Source: Streptomyces sp. 2114.4 (GTDB lineage Bacteria > Actinomycetota > Actinomycetes > Streptomycetales > Streptomycetaceae). From it: a stretch of 64,000 nucleotides of DNA. Positions 17,500 through 24,990 of this stretch are shown one piece after another. The DNA is taken from assembly GCF_900187385.1 (NCBI RefSeq), contig NZ_FYEY01000001.1, positions 248,001-312,000 on the forward strand, in the 5' to 3' direction. The position numbers and the translations under genes were made by a program. Below the pieces are notes generated by a model, which was not told the origin of the DNA, searched no databases, and saw nothing but the letters and a program-made list of their open reading frames with translations. How positions within the stretch are numbered: position 1 is the first letter of the stretch; every line of letters begins with the position of its first letter.

Positions 17500-17970
17500 T
17501 CAAGGGGCCGTCCGGCACGCGGCGGACAGTCGGCGGAGGGTTTCCCGCATGCCGGCGCGGTTGTGTGCGGCGCGCCGGGCCGCCGGGGTGCCGGTGAAGA
17601 GCAGGCCCAGCATCTCGGCCGCCAGGCGGCGCCACCCGTGGCGGCGGCGGTCGATCCAGTATTCGGTGACCTGTGTGCCGTGCTCCGTCGGGGTCAGGCG
17701 GTAGCCCCAGCGCGCCACCGGCAGGCCGAACGTGGTGTTGTCGAAGGCGAACTCCCGGCCGGGGTCGGCGATGACGATCCGGCAGGTGGCGAACCAGATC
17801 CAGCAGGCCTTCCGGTTGATCCCCACGAAACGTTCCCCGCGGGGCCACACCCAGATGACCTCGGGGCTCCACTCCTTCATCCGCCGGATGTCCGCCAGGG
17901 CCGCATAGACGGCGTGCGGCGGCAGGGGGATTTCCAGGGATTCCTCCAGGCTCCATATGCGGGTGGTCAC
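17500..17970 (-). CDS. SRPBCC family (polyketide cyclase-like) protein
   Basis: A 156-aa protein with the START/Bet v1-like pattern: an N-terminal strand WSLEESLEIPLPPHAVYAALADIRRMKEWSPEV, a central PGREFAFDNTTFG strand and a long C-terminal helix. Such proteins bind hydrophobic ligands or act as cyclases or ligand carriers. GTG 17970 follows GGAGGGAGCGCG. It overlaps the stop of the upstream alpha/beta hydrolase by four bases, so the two are translationally coupled and probably act together. Confidence 0.75.
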   Translation of the reverse strand: MTTRIWSLEESLEIPLPPHAVYAALADIRRMKEWSPEVIWVWPRGERFVGINRKACWIWFATCRIVIADPGREFAFDNTTFGLPVARWGYRLTPTEHGTQVTEYWIDRRRHGWRRLAAEMLGLLFTGTPAARRAAHNRAGMRETLRRLSAACRTAP

Positions 17971-18731
17971 CGCGCTCCCTCCGGTATCGACGAGCTGTGG
18001 TTCCGGGCCGCGACGACGGTGGCGGCATCGCGGATATGGCGGGTGAGGTCCGCCGTATCGGTGAGGCTGGTGACGTGTCCGCACCCCGGCCGGATGATGA
18101 GGCGACCGTCGCGGCAGGCGCGGAGGAAGAGGCGTTCATGGCGGCGGAAGTGGTCGCGTTCGCCGTTCACCAGCCAGACCGGGCCCGGATACGCGGAGAG
18201 CAGCGCCGGCGGGTCCATCTCGGACACGGCCTGGATGATGCTGGGCGCGATCTCGCAGCTCAGGCCGCCGGAGACCATGGCGTGCGCCTGAGGAGGGGGC
18301 AGGGTGCGGCGGAACGCGAACCTGCTCAGCCGGTCGGCCTGTTGGGGGTGCCGGGCCGCGAGCCGGGCCGCTCCGCGGTAGACGGCACCGAACGCTCCGC
18401 GCGGGAGCGCCGTACAGCCCATCGCGACCGTGCCGAGGACACGGTCGGGGTGGGCGGCGGCGGTGGCGATCGCGACATAGCCGCCCAGCGACAGGCCGAC
18501 GAGCATGGCCCGGCCGCCGAGTGCGTCCATGGCTTCGGTCACCGCCGCCACGGCGCCGGGGAGGCTGAACGGCTCGCCGTGCCGGGCCCCATGACCGGGC
18601 AGGTCGGGCGCAGCCGTGGGATGACGCTCGCCGATGGCGCGGATCACGGGGTGCCACATCGTGCCGCTCAGCCGCGTGCCGTGCACAAAAACGAGGGGCA
18701 GACCGGCTTCCTTGGATTCCATGACCGGCAC
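17967..18731 (-). CDS. Alpha/beta-fold hydrolase
   Basis: About 254 aa with LVFVHGTRLSGTMWHPV (oxyanion region), DLPGHGARHG, the nucleophile elbow LVGLSLGGYVA, the acid in VWLVNGERDHF and the late His in RPGCGHVTSL. These are the standard esterase/lipase-type triad positions. Start GTG 18731 or ATG 18722; neither has ideal Shine-Dalgarno spacing. The promoter contains an 18-bp palindrome shared with the divergent TetR gene, so repression by that regulator is likely. Confidence 0.85.
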   Translation of the reverse strand: MPVMESKEAGLPLVFVHGTRLSGTMWHPVIRAIGERHPTAAPDLPGHGARHGEPFSLPGAVAAVTEAMDALGGRAMLVGLSLGGYVAIATAAAHPDRVLGTVAMGCTALPRGAFGAVYRGAARLAARHPQQADRLSRFAFRRTLPPPQAHAMVSGGLSCEIAPSIIQAVSEMDPPALLSAYPGPVWLVNGERDHFRRHERLFLRACRDGRLIIRPGCGHVTSLTDTADLTRHIRDAATVVAARNHSSSIPEGAR

Positions 18732-18744
18732 GCTACCTCAAATG

Positions 18745-18762
18745 CAACGCAACGTTGCGTTG
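18745..18762. promoter_or_regulatory. Perfect 18-bp palindrome, TetR operator candidate
   Basis: CAACGCAACGTTGCGTTG equals its own reverse complement. It lies 14 bases upstream of the hydrolase start and 25 bases upstream of the TetR start, where binding would block both promoters. Autoregulation by the adjacent TetR protein is the natural inference. Confidence 0.75.
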
Positions 18763-18786
18763 TTTTTTGCTGCTACCGTCCCCGTC

Positions 18787-19377
18787 ATGAGCGAGGAGCG
18801 GAACGGAACACGGCGCGGCGGCGGCCCACGGAAAGCGCAGGAGATCTTCGACGCCACACTGGATCTGCTGGCGGAAAAGGGCTACGAGGGACTGACCATC
18901 GAGGGGGTCGCCCAGCGGTCCGGCGTCAACAAGACCACGCTCTACCGCTGGTGGCCCTCCAAGGGAGCCCTCCTCGGCGCCGCACTCGTCGGGGCACGCC
19001 AACTGGAGCTCACGCCTCCCGACACCGGCAGCCTCGAAGGGGACCTGGAGGCGCTTCTGAGCACGATGACGACCCTCCTCACCGCGCGGCCGGCCTCCGA
19101 CATTGCCGTCGCCGCGCTGGGCGCCGTCACCCACAGCCCCGAACTCGCCTCGCACGTCAAGGACTTCTTCGCTGACCGGATCGCCCGCGAGCAGGTTGTT
19201 TTCGACCGGGCCGTTGCACGCGGCGACATCGCGGCGGACACCGACCCCATGCTGCTGATGGACCTGCTGGCCGGCGCCGCGTGGGTGCGCATCGTGCTGC
19301 GACAGCTCCCGCTCGAGAAGGACTTCGTGGCGCGGACCGTGCGCACCGTCCTCAACGGGGCGCGCGGCGTCAGATGA
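18787..19377 (+). CDS. TetR/AcrR family transcriptional regulator
   Basis: A 196-aa regulator with the N-terminal helix-turn-helix KAQEIFDATLDLLAEKGYEGL and then VAQRSGVNKTTLYRWWPSKGALL, followed by a C-terminal ligand domain of the TetR_C_11-like type (WVRIVLRQLPL near the end). It is divergent from the alpha/beta hydrolase and SRPBCC pair. A perfect palindrome between them supports a repressor-target unit. Confidence 0.9.
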   Translation: MSEERNGTRRGGGPRKAQEIFDATLDLLAEKGYEGLTIEGVAQRSGVNKTTLYRWWPSKGALLGAALVGARQLELTPPDTGSLEGDLEALLSTMTTLLTARPASDIAVAALGAVTHSPELASHVKDFFADRIAREQVVFDRAVARGDIAADTDPMLLMDLLAGAAWVRIVLRQLPLEKDFVARTVRTVLNGARGVR

Positions 19378-19448
19378 GGCGGAGGTGACCCATCCCGCGG
19401 TCCCGGCGGGAGGTGATGCTGCCTCCGTTTCGGTCCCCTGTAAAGGGT

Positions 19449-19499
19449 CTGTTTCGCTATCAACTACAACTTTGCCAACTCTTGGTGTAGTTGAAACAG
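19449..19499. other. Long interrupted inverted repeat upstream of a secreted protein gene
   Basis: CAACTACA (19461-19468) pairs exactly with TGTAGTTG (19486-19493), and outside it CTGTTT (19449-19454) pairs with AAACAG (19494-19499), with an unpaired CGCTAT on one side. The element begins 72 bases after the TetR stop and ends 88 bases before the next ATG. It may be an operator, a terminator or a 5' leader structure. Confidence 0.5.
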
Positions 19500-19586
19500 A
19501 TTTCACACCAGTCTCATACGCAACAGCGACGCATCCCCCACATGGACTCGTCGCATCCACAAGGCTGGGCGAGAGGCAACAGCACG

Positions 19587-20261
19587 ATGAAAAAGAGCAG
19601 AACGATCCGCCACGGAAGCCGGCTGCTGGCACTGTCCACGGCGTCACTGGGCATGGTCGCGGCGATGGCCATACCGGCTGCCGCGGACGACGGGCCCACC
19701 CGGGAACAGCTCAAGGCCGACTGCGCTTCCGGGGAAGGGAAGTGCAGCTTCAACGAGCCGACTCTCGGCAAGGCGTACCTCGGGGACTTCCGCCAGGTCT
19801 CCAACTCCCTCTACAACTGCAGCACTTCGGATGCCACTCAGTCGATGGGCTGGTCGGACACCGTGGGTTCCACGGACTCCGCCGGCGGCTCCGTCACCGC
19901 GGGCGGGAACATCGCCGGCCTCATCGATCTGAGTGTCACCGCGACCTACAGCCACACCTGGTCGAGCTCGCACACCGAGAACAGCTCCCTGAACATGACG
20001 GTGAAGCCCGGCGAGGTGGGCTGGATCTCCCGCGCCCAGGTCATGCAGACCGTCTCCGGCACCTGGCAGACGCACTACGACAGCCCGAAGTGGGGTCACT
20101 ACTTCTGGTTCGTGCCGGACACGATCACCGGGCCCGCGCCCAACGGAACGGACGGGCAGAGCAATGCGGTGACCGTCAAGACACGCAAGATGACCACGGC
20201 GGAGAAGAACTCCTGCTCCGCCGACGCGAAGAAGGGCAAGACGTTCGTGGTCAAGCGCTGA
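19587..20261 (+). CDS. Secreted protein with aerolysin/ETX-MTX2-like stem pattern
   Basis: A 224-aa protein with a clear Sec signal (n-region MKKSRTIRHGSR, hydrophobic core, cleavage near PAAA-DD at about 33). The mature chain has a Ser/Thr-rich alternating stretch (about 98-140: GGSVTAGGNIAGL, then DLSVTATYSHTWSSSHTENS), followed by MTVKPGEVGWISRAQVMQT. That order of amphipathic Ser/Thr strands plus a V.PG strand resembles the insertion region of aerolysin-like beta-pore proteins. I see no full-length match that I can name, so function is unassigned. Cysteines at about 46, 53, 76 and 210 may pair. Confidence 0.75.
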   Translation: MKKSRTIRHGSRLLALSTASLGMVAAMAIPAAADDGPTREQLKADCASGEGKCSFNEPTLGKAYLGDFRQVSNSLYNCSTSDATQSMGWSDTVGSTDSAGGSVTAGGNIAGLIDLSVTATYSHTWSSSHTENSSLNMTVKPGEVGWISRAQVMQTVSGTWQTHYDSPKWGHYFWFVPDTITGPAPNGTDGQSNAVTVKTRKMTTAEKNSCSADAKKGKTFVVKR

Positions 20262-20346
20262 GCTGAGCACGACGGCGCCGCACGGTTGCACCGGGGGGTT
20301 GCCCCGCGCCTTCGGGCACGGGACGGACGACTGCAGCCGTCGGCCT

Positions 20347-20384
20347 CGTGCCTCCCGGCCCGTCCCCACGCGCCGGGAGGCACG
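20347..20384 (+). terminator. Rho-independent-type hairpin
   Basis: CGTGCCTCCCGG at 20347-20358 pairs perfectly with CCGGGAGGCACG at 20373-20384 around a 14-base loop, 85 bases after the secreted-protein stop. It is suited to end that transcript. Confidence 0.7.
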
Positions 20385-20469
20385 CTGTTCCCACGTCGCG
20401 CCGGTGTGAACTGTTCCTGAGGACGGCGCCGACGGCGCTGCGCGCGCCACCCGTCCGTAGGCTCCGGCT

Positions 20470-21327
20470 GTGCCCTCTTCACGCCCCCTCGCCGTCGGCG
20501 CCTTCGTCCTGGTCATGGCGCTCAGCACGGCGTGCTCCGCCACCCGCGCGCCCCACCCCGCCGGCTCCGGGACACCGACGCCGTCCGGCGGGGCAACGGT
20601 CCCGGCCGCGGTGCGGCCACCGACGGCGAACGCCGCCTTCGACTACCAGCTCGGCGGTGCCTATCCCCCGCCCGCCGGGGTCCGGGCCGTCTCCCGCGAC
20701 CGCACGGCCGAACCGGCCCCCGGTCTCTACAACATCTGCTACGTCAACGCCTTCCAGGCGCAGCCCGACGCGACCGGCCTCTGGAAGGACCGCCACCCCG
20801 AGCTGCTGTTGCGGGACGGGGACGGAAAGCCCGTCATCGACAAGGACTGGGACGAGCCGCTGCTCGACATCTCCACCGGCGCGAAACGACGGGCGCTCAT
20901 GGACATCGTCGGTCCCTGGATCGACGGCTGCGCCCAGGCCGGTTTTGACGCCGTGGAACCCGACAACCTCGACTCCTACGAGCGGTCCGGCGGCAGACTC
21001 ACCGCCGTGCATGCCGCGGCCTTCGCCCAGCTCCTGGCGCGCCGCGCCCACCAGCAGCACCTGGCCGTGGCCCAGAAGAACACCACCGACCTGCTGCCGC
21101 AACGCCGTCGTATCGGCTTCGACTTCGCCGTCGTCGAGGAGTGCGCCCGCTACCACGAGTGCACCGAGTTCGCCGAGGCCTATGCCGCCAGGGTCTTCGT
21201 CATCGAATACGAGCCGAAGGATTTCACCGCGGCCTGCCGCGCCTGGGGGAAGACCCTCTCGCTCTCGCTGCGCGATCGCGACGTCCGCCCCGCCGGCGCC
21301 GAGGGCCATGTCGCGGAGCGCTGCTGA
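20470..21327 (+). CDS. GH114 family endo-alpha-1,4-polygalactosaminidase-like lipoprotein
   Basis: A 285-aa exported protein. The leader ends in the lipobox LSTAC, so the chain is probably lipid-anchored at Cys22. A Pro/Thr-rich linker follows, then a TIM-barrel-like GH114 domain: FDYQLGGAYPPP, ICYVNAFQAQPD, LLDISTGAKRRALMDIV, GFDAVEPDNLDSY (catalytic Asp/Glu region), LAVAQKNTTDL and VVEECARYHEC. The family hydrolyses alpha-1,4-linked galactosamine polymers. GTG at 20470 is the start giving a proper leader. Confidence 0.85.
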   Translation: MPSSRPLAVGAFVLVMALSTACSATRAPHPAGSGTPTPSGGATVPAAVRPPTANAAFDYQLGGAYPPPAGVRAVSRDRTAEPAPGLYNICYVNAFQAQPDATGLWKDRHPELLLRDGDGKPVIDKDWDEPLLDISTGAKRRALMDIVGPWIDGCAQAGFDAVEPDNLDSYERSGGRLTAVHAAAFAQLLARRAHQQHLAVAQKNTTDLLPQRRRIGFDFAVVEECARYHECTEFAEAYAARVFVIEYEPKDFTAACRAWGKTLSLSLRDRDVRPAGAEGHVAERC

Positions 21328-21374
21328 CGGCGTGCCGCGCGACGGCGTCGACCGGGTGGGCGGCGCCGGTGGGC

Positions 21375-22523
21375 TCAGTTGCGCTCGGTCGGCTCGCCGG
21401 GGCCCGGTCCGGGCGACTGCGCGCGGCCCGGTCCGGGCGGGCCGTCGCGGCCCGGTCCGGGCGGAGCATCGCGGCCCGGTCCGGGCGGAGCATCGCGGCC
21501 CGGCCGGGTCCGTTGCAGGTCGGCGCCGGAGAGCGGTTCCAGCTCGCCGTGGGTGTCCAGCCAGTACAGGAACGCCACGGCCGGGCAGACGATCAGCACG
21601 GCGACGAGGGTGACCAGGCCTACCCACCGCAGGCTGCTCGGAGCGCCGGCGCCCTTGGCCACGGTCAGTGAAGTGGGGATGAGATAGGGACGTTGGGCGG
21701 CGCCCCAGGCTAGGACCGCCGCGGCGACGACGCCGACGGCGGTGAGCCGGGACCAGGCTCCGGACCGGCGCAGCAGGAGCCACCCGGTGGCGAGGGAACA
21801 GACTCCGGCCAGGCTGACGAGGCCGAGACCGACGCCGTGGGTGAGTCCGTGCCAGACGTGCGGGGCGTCGGTCCGGGTGACGGTCAGCATGACCACCGCG
21901 AGCACGGCGAGCGCGACGACACAGCCCAGCGCCCGCCGCCGGAAGTAGCCGACGAGGTCGGGCACCCCGAAGCGGGCGGCGTCGGCGGCCAGGAACACGG
22001 CGCCGAGGAAGGCCGTCGCCACGATGGCGATCAGGCCGAAGAGGACGGAGGTCGGGTTGGCCCAGGCATGCGCCGACGCCTCCGTGCCCGGTACGGCCCG
22101 TCCCGAGGCGATACCGCCGACGGCCGCGCCGAGGAAGAACGGGGTGAGCAGCGAGGAGAGGGCGAAGACCGCACCGTAGAGGCGCCGCCCCGCGATGCGG
22201 CGGACGGGCTTGCGCAGGGCGAAGCCGGCACCGCGCAGGACCAGGCCGACGGCGGCCAGGGCCAGGGGGAGCCACATCGCGGAGAACACGGTCTGGAAGA
22301 GGACGGGGAACCCGGTCCACATGATGACGAGGACGAAGACCAGCCAGACGTTGTTGACCTCCCATACGGGGGCCATGGCATGGTCGATGAGCCACCGCGG
22401 CCGCTTGCCGCGCTCCGTGCCGCCGGCGGTCAGGTCCCAGAACCCGGCTCCGTAGTCGGTGCCGCCGGCGCAGGCGTAGGCGGCCACGGCGAGCAGCAGC
22501 ACCACGGCGATCACGGCGGCCAT
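21375..22523 (-). CDS. cydB: Cytochrome bd ubiquinol oxidase subunit II
   Basis: A 382-aa membrane protein with the CydB hallmark pattern: YACAGGTDYGAGFWDLTAGG after helix 1, MAPVWEVNNVWLVFVLVIMWTGFP, and the later LSSLLTPFFLGAAVGGIASG. It forms the quinol oxidase with CydA. The start is ATG 22523, overlapping the CydA stop (TGATG), so the pair is translationally coupled. The C-terminus has a hydrophilic tail built from an 8-residue repeat (GRDAPPGP) that is not part of the usual subunit. No cydCD follows in this window. Confidence 0.93.
   Translation of the reverse strand: MAAVIAVVLLLAVAAYACAGGTDYGAGFWDLTAGGTERGKRPRWLIDHAMAPVWEVNNVWLVFVLVIMWTGFPVLFQTVFSAMWLPLALAAVGLVLRGAGFALRKPVRRIAGRRLYGAVFALSSLLTPFFLGAAVGGIASGRAVPGTEASAHAWANPTSVLFGLIAIVATAFLGAVFLAADAARFGVPDLVGYFRRRALGCVVALAVLAVVMLTVTRTDAPHVWHGLTHGVGLGLVSLAGVCSLATGWLLLRRSGAWSRLTAVGVVAAAVLAWGAAQRPYLIPTSLTVAKGAGAPSSLRWVGLVTLVAVLIVCPAVAFLYWLDTHGELEPLSGADLQRTRPGRDAPPGPGRDAPPGPGRDGPPGPGRAQSPGPGPGEPTERN
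21401..21507 (-). repeat. 24-bp tandem repeat in the 3' end of cydB
   Basis: Four consecutive 24-base units start at 21401, 21425, 21449 and 21473, each beginning GGCCCGGTCCGGGCG, with a partial fifth copy. They encode the GRDAPPGP-type repeats in the cytoplasmic or periplasmic tail of CydB. Units three and four are identical. Confidence 0.9.
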
Positions 22524-24007
22524 CACGGCCGGCCGCCCTCGGCCGGTTCCTGCCCCGGTGTGCCGGACGACGGCGGGTCACCGGCGGGCACGGGCGCGCG
22601 CGGCCCGTAGGGGGTGTCGGCCTCCGGTCCCTCGTGCCGCTCCTCCGCCGCCGGTCGCGCGTCGGCGAGCCGCCAGCCGGTACGCATCTTGAGCAGCACG
22701 GCGAGCAGCGAACCGAAGATGAACACATACACCGCCATCACCAGGCCGAGCATGATCCACAGACTGGTGGACCGGGTCGCCGTCACCGCTTCGCCGATCC
22801 GCATGTGCTGGTAGACGATCCAGGGCTGGCGCCCCACTTCGGCGGTGACCCAGCCGCATTCGACGGCGACGACGGAGGCCACACCCGCGCATGCCGCACC
22901 GCGGAAGAACCACGGTGACCGGGGCAGCCGGCGGCGCCGCAGCCGGCACCAGCCGTACCAGAGGGCGAGGAGGAGCAGCAGCGAGCCGATCACGACCATG
23001 AGATCGAAGGCCCCGTGGGCGAGGGTGGCCTGGGCCGGAGTCGGCCGGTCGCTCGCCGGTACGGAGGTCAGTCCGGTCACCTTGGTAGCGGGTCGGAAAC
23101 CCGCCAGCACGGAGTCGAGTTGGGGGATCTTGATGCCACCGGAGACGGTGCCGTCGGGGTGCAGCCGGCCGAAGAGGTACTCCGGTACATGGGTGCCGGT
23201 CCGCCAGACGATCTCCGTCGCGGCGAACTTCACCGGCTGCTTGTGGAAGACCGACCGGGCGATGGAGTCTCCGAGCAGCATCTGCACGGGGGTGAACACC
23301 GCGGCGAGGGTGAAGGGAACGGTGAAGCCGAGGCGGTGGTAGCGGTCGCGGCGGCCGCGCAGCCAGCCGACGGCGTAGACGCCGGCGACGACGTAGCCGG
23401 CGGTGACCAGCATCGCCACGACGAAGTGCCAGTACTGGGGGCCGAACATGGGCGTGAAGATCGCCGACCAGATGTGGACGTCCGCCGGCTTGCCGTCGGC
23501 ATCGAGGGTGAAGCCCTGGGGCGTGTTCATCCACGAGTTGGCCGCCAGGATGCCGAACGCGCCGAGCAGGGCGGCAGCGGGGAGGGGCAGGCCGAGCAGG
23601 AAGTGGGTGCGGGGCTTGAGCCTCCGCCAGCCGTAGAGGTAGATGGCGATGAGCACCGCTTCGAGGAAGAACGCCCAGGCCTCGACGCCGAATCCGATGC
23701 CGAAGACGCCGCCCCAGGTGCCCATCAGGCCGGGCCACAGCAGCCCGAACTCGAAGGAGAGTACGGTGCCGGTGACGACACCGACCGCGAACTGCACCGC
23801 CATGACCGCCGACCAGCGCCGGGCGAGGAGCAGGGCCACGGGGTCGTTCCGGCGAAGGCCGCGGTGGTGCATCACCAGGGTGATCAGCGGCAGCGCCACG
23901 CCGAGCGGCACCAGGATGATGTGGGAAGCCAGGGTGAACGCCATCAGCTGCCTGGCCGGAAGCAGTTGGGCCGGAGCGTCCGCCAGCAGTGTGACCGTGG
24001 TGTGCAT
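22523..24007 (-). CDS. cydA: Cytochrome bd ubiquinol oxidase subunit I
   Basis: A 494-aa subunit carrying the haems. His in LASHIILVPLG, His in FGPQYWHFVVAML and the GWVTAEVGRQPW stretch match conserved CydA haem and quinol sites. The Q-loop region QPVKFAATE has the conserved Lys and Glu for quinol oxidation and is short, as in the short-Q-loop class. The hydrophilic C-terminal tail after about 450 is longer than usual. Together with CydB it gives high-affinity oxygen reduction in the cell membrane. ATG 24007 lacks a strong Shine-Dalgarno. No Rex-type operator was recognised upstream. Confidence 0.93.
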   Translation of the reverse strand: MHTTVTLLADAPAQLLPARQLMAFTLASHIILVPLGVALPLITLVMHHRGLRRNDPVALLLARRWSAVMAVQFAVGVVTGTVLSFEFGLLWPGLMGTWGGVFGIGFGVEAWAFFLEAVLIAIYLYGWRRLKPRTHFLLGLPLPAAALLGAFGILAANSWMNTPQGFTLDADGKPADVHIWSAIFTPMFGPQYWHFVVAMLVTAGYVVAGVYAVGWLRGRRDRYHRLGFTVPFTLAAVFTPVQMLLGDSIARSVFHKQPVKFAATEIVWRTGTHVPEYLFGRLHPDGTVSGGIKIPQLDSVLAGFRPATKVTGLTSVPASDRPTPAQATLAHGAFDLMVVIGSLLLLLALWYGWCRLRRRRLPRSPWFFRGAACAGVASVVAVECGWVTAEVGRQPWIVYQHMRIGEAVTATRSTSLWIMLGLVMAVYVFIFGSLLAVLLKMRTGWRLADARPAAEERHEGPEADTPYGPRAPVPAGDPPSSGTPGQEPAEGGRP

Positions 24008-24342
24008 GCCTTGGTGCCTTTGCTGCTCGGGACGTTCGGGAGCGGGCCGTCTCGGGGTCGTCGACGGGTGGGTCACGCCCCCGGCCCGGCCCGCCGGGCG
24101 GGACGTCCCCTGCCTGCACCGGCCTCGGCTCCCGTGCCGCACCGGCGGTGGAGTTCACGATGGCCTGCCTCCTCGGTGCTCGGCCCCGCCCCGCCGGCTC
24201 GGCACCGTCCCGCGGGCTCGGCGCCGGTCGCGCCCGGCTCGTCACAGAAGCACCGACGGGCCCGGGCGGCACGCACCGCGGGCCCGCTTTGCGCCGTTGG
24301 ACCGATGATCTTCGCCCGGTCGGCCCAGCCGGGCACGGAGAA

Positions 24343-24385
24343 GGGCAGGCGGTCCGGCAGTTCAGGACTGCCGGACCCCCTGCCC
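24343..24385 (-). terminator. Extended hairpin upstream of cydA
   Basis: GGTCCGGCAGT (24351-24361) and ACTGCCGGACC (24367-24377) form a perfect stem with a five-base loop; GGGCAG/CTGCCC extends it across a small internal loop. It is 50 bases past the stop of the gene at 24435 and before the cydA promoter region, so it probably terminates that upstream transcript. The rest of 24008-24434 holds no gene I can support. Confidence 0.75.
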
Positions 24386-24434
24386 CAGGGACCAGGACGC
24401 TGCTCTTCGCCGCCCTCCTCAGTGCGGCGCCGCG

Positions 24435-24773
24435 CTACGCCGTTTCATGAGCGGCGGCGCCGTTGATCTTCTCTATCGCTTGGCGGGCCTGCTCCTGAGG
24501 GGAGCGGGACGGCAGGGGCGACACCGTGGTGGACGCCACGGCGGGCTGCGCCCGCTCCTGCGCCACCGTCTTGGCATGGGTGGCCGGCGGGCGGATGCGC
24601 AGCCGCTGACTCGCGGCCTCGTCCAGGGTCACCGGGCGCTTCCAACGGGCAGCCAGCCGGGCGGCGTCCTGACCGAGCGCGGCGACGTCCTCCCACTGCA
24701 GACGAATCACCAGGGATACTTCGGCGTCGCCCTCCGGCAAGGCCTGGAGCTGCGGGATACCAGGGTCAGTCAT
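24435..24773 (-). CDS. Hypothetical protein (112 aa)
   Basis: The start is secure: AGGAGG six bases before ATG 24773. The first half has a compact core (AEVSLVIRLQWEDVAALGQDAARLAARWKRPVTL), possibly a strand followed by a helix. The second half is low-complexity Ser/Pro/Gln-rich and probably disordered. No signal peptide or membrane segment. I do not recognise the family. It is divergent from the PucR regulator. Confidence 0.65.
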   Translation of the reverse strand: MTDPGIPQLQALPEGDAEVSLVIRLQWEDVAALGQDAARLAARWKRPVTLDEAASQRLRIRPPATHAKTVAQERAQPAVASTTVSPLPSRSPQEQARQAIEKINGAAAHETA

Positions 24774-24990
24774 GATGCCCTCCTCACATCGCGGACCGGT
24801 GCCCCACGGGGCACGGATATGAACAGATACGGAGCGGCCGCCGCCGGCGTTCAATTCCCGCCACCGGCAGATCATTGTCGGTTGCCGCCCGGGTACGGCC
24901 CACCGGCCCGCCCGGAAGAGGCCGCGCGCGGAGGTGCGGATTCCGTGGTGCACGATGGGGGGCGGAACGGTGAGCGGGTGATGACCGGTG

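Noticed and set aside
17460..17520. tRNA-like stretch GGTGGCCGAGCGG with GGTTCAA
   Set aside because: The D-arm-like and T-loop-like words are too close together and no acceptor or anticodon stem can be formed, so this is not a tRNA gene.
21401..21507. Possible CRISPR-like array
   Set aside because: The 24-base units are directly adjacent with no spacers and lie in the coding frame of cydB.
24148..24450. Small plus-strand gene upstream of cydA
   Set aside because: No ribosome binding site, low-complexity Pro/Arg composition, and it overlaps the terminator hairpin.
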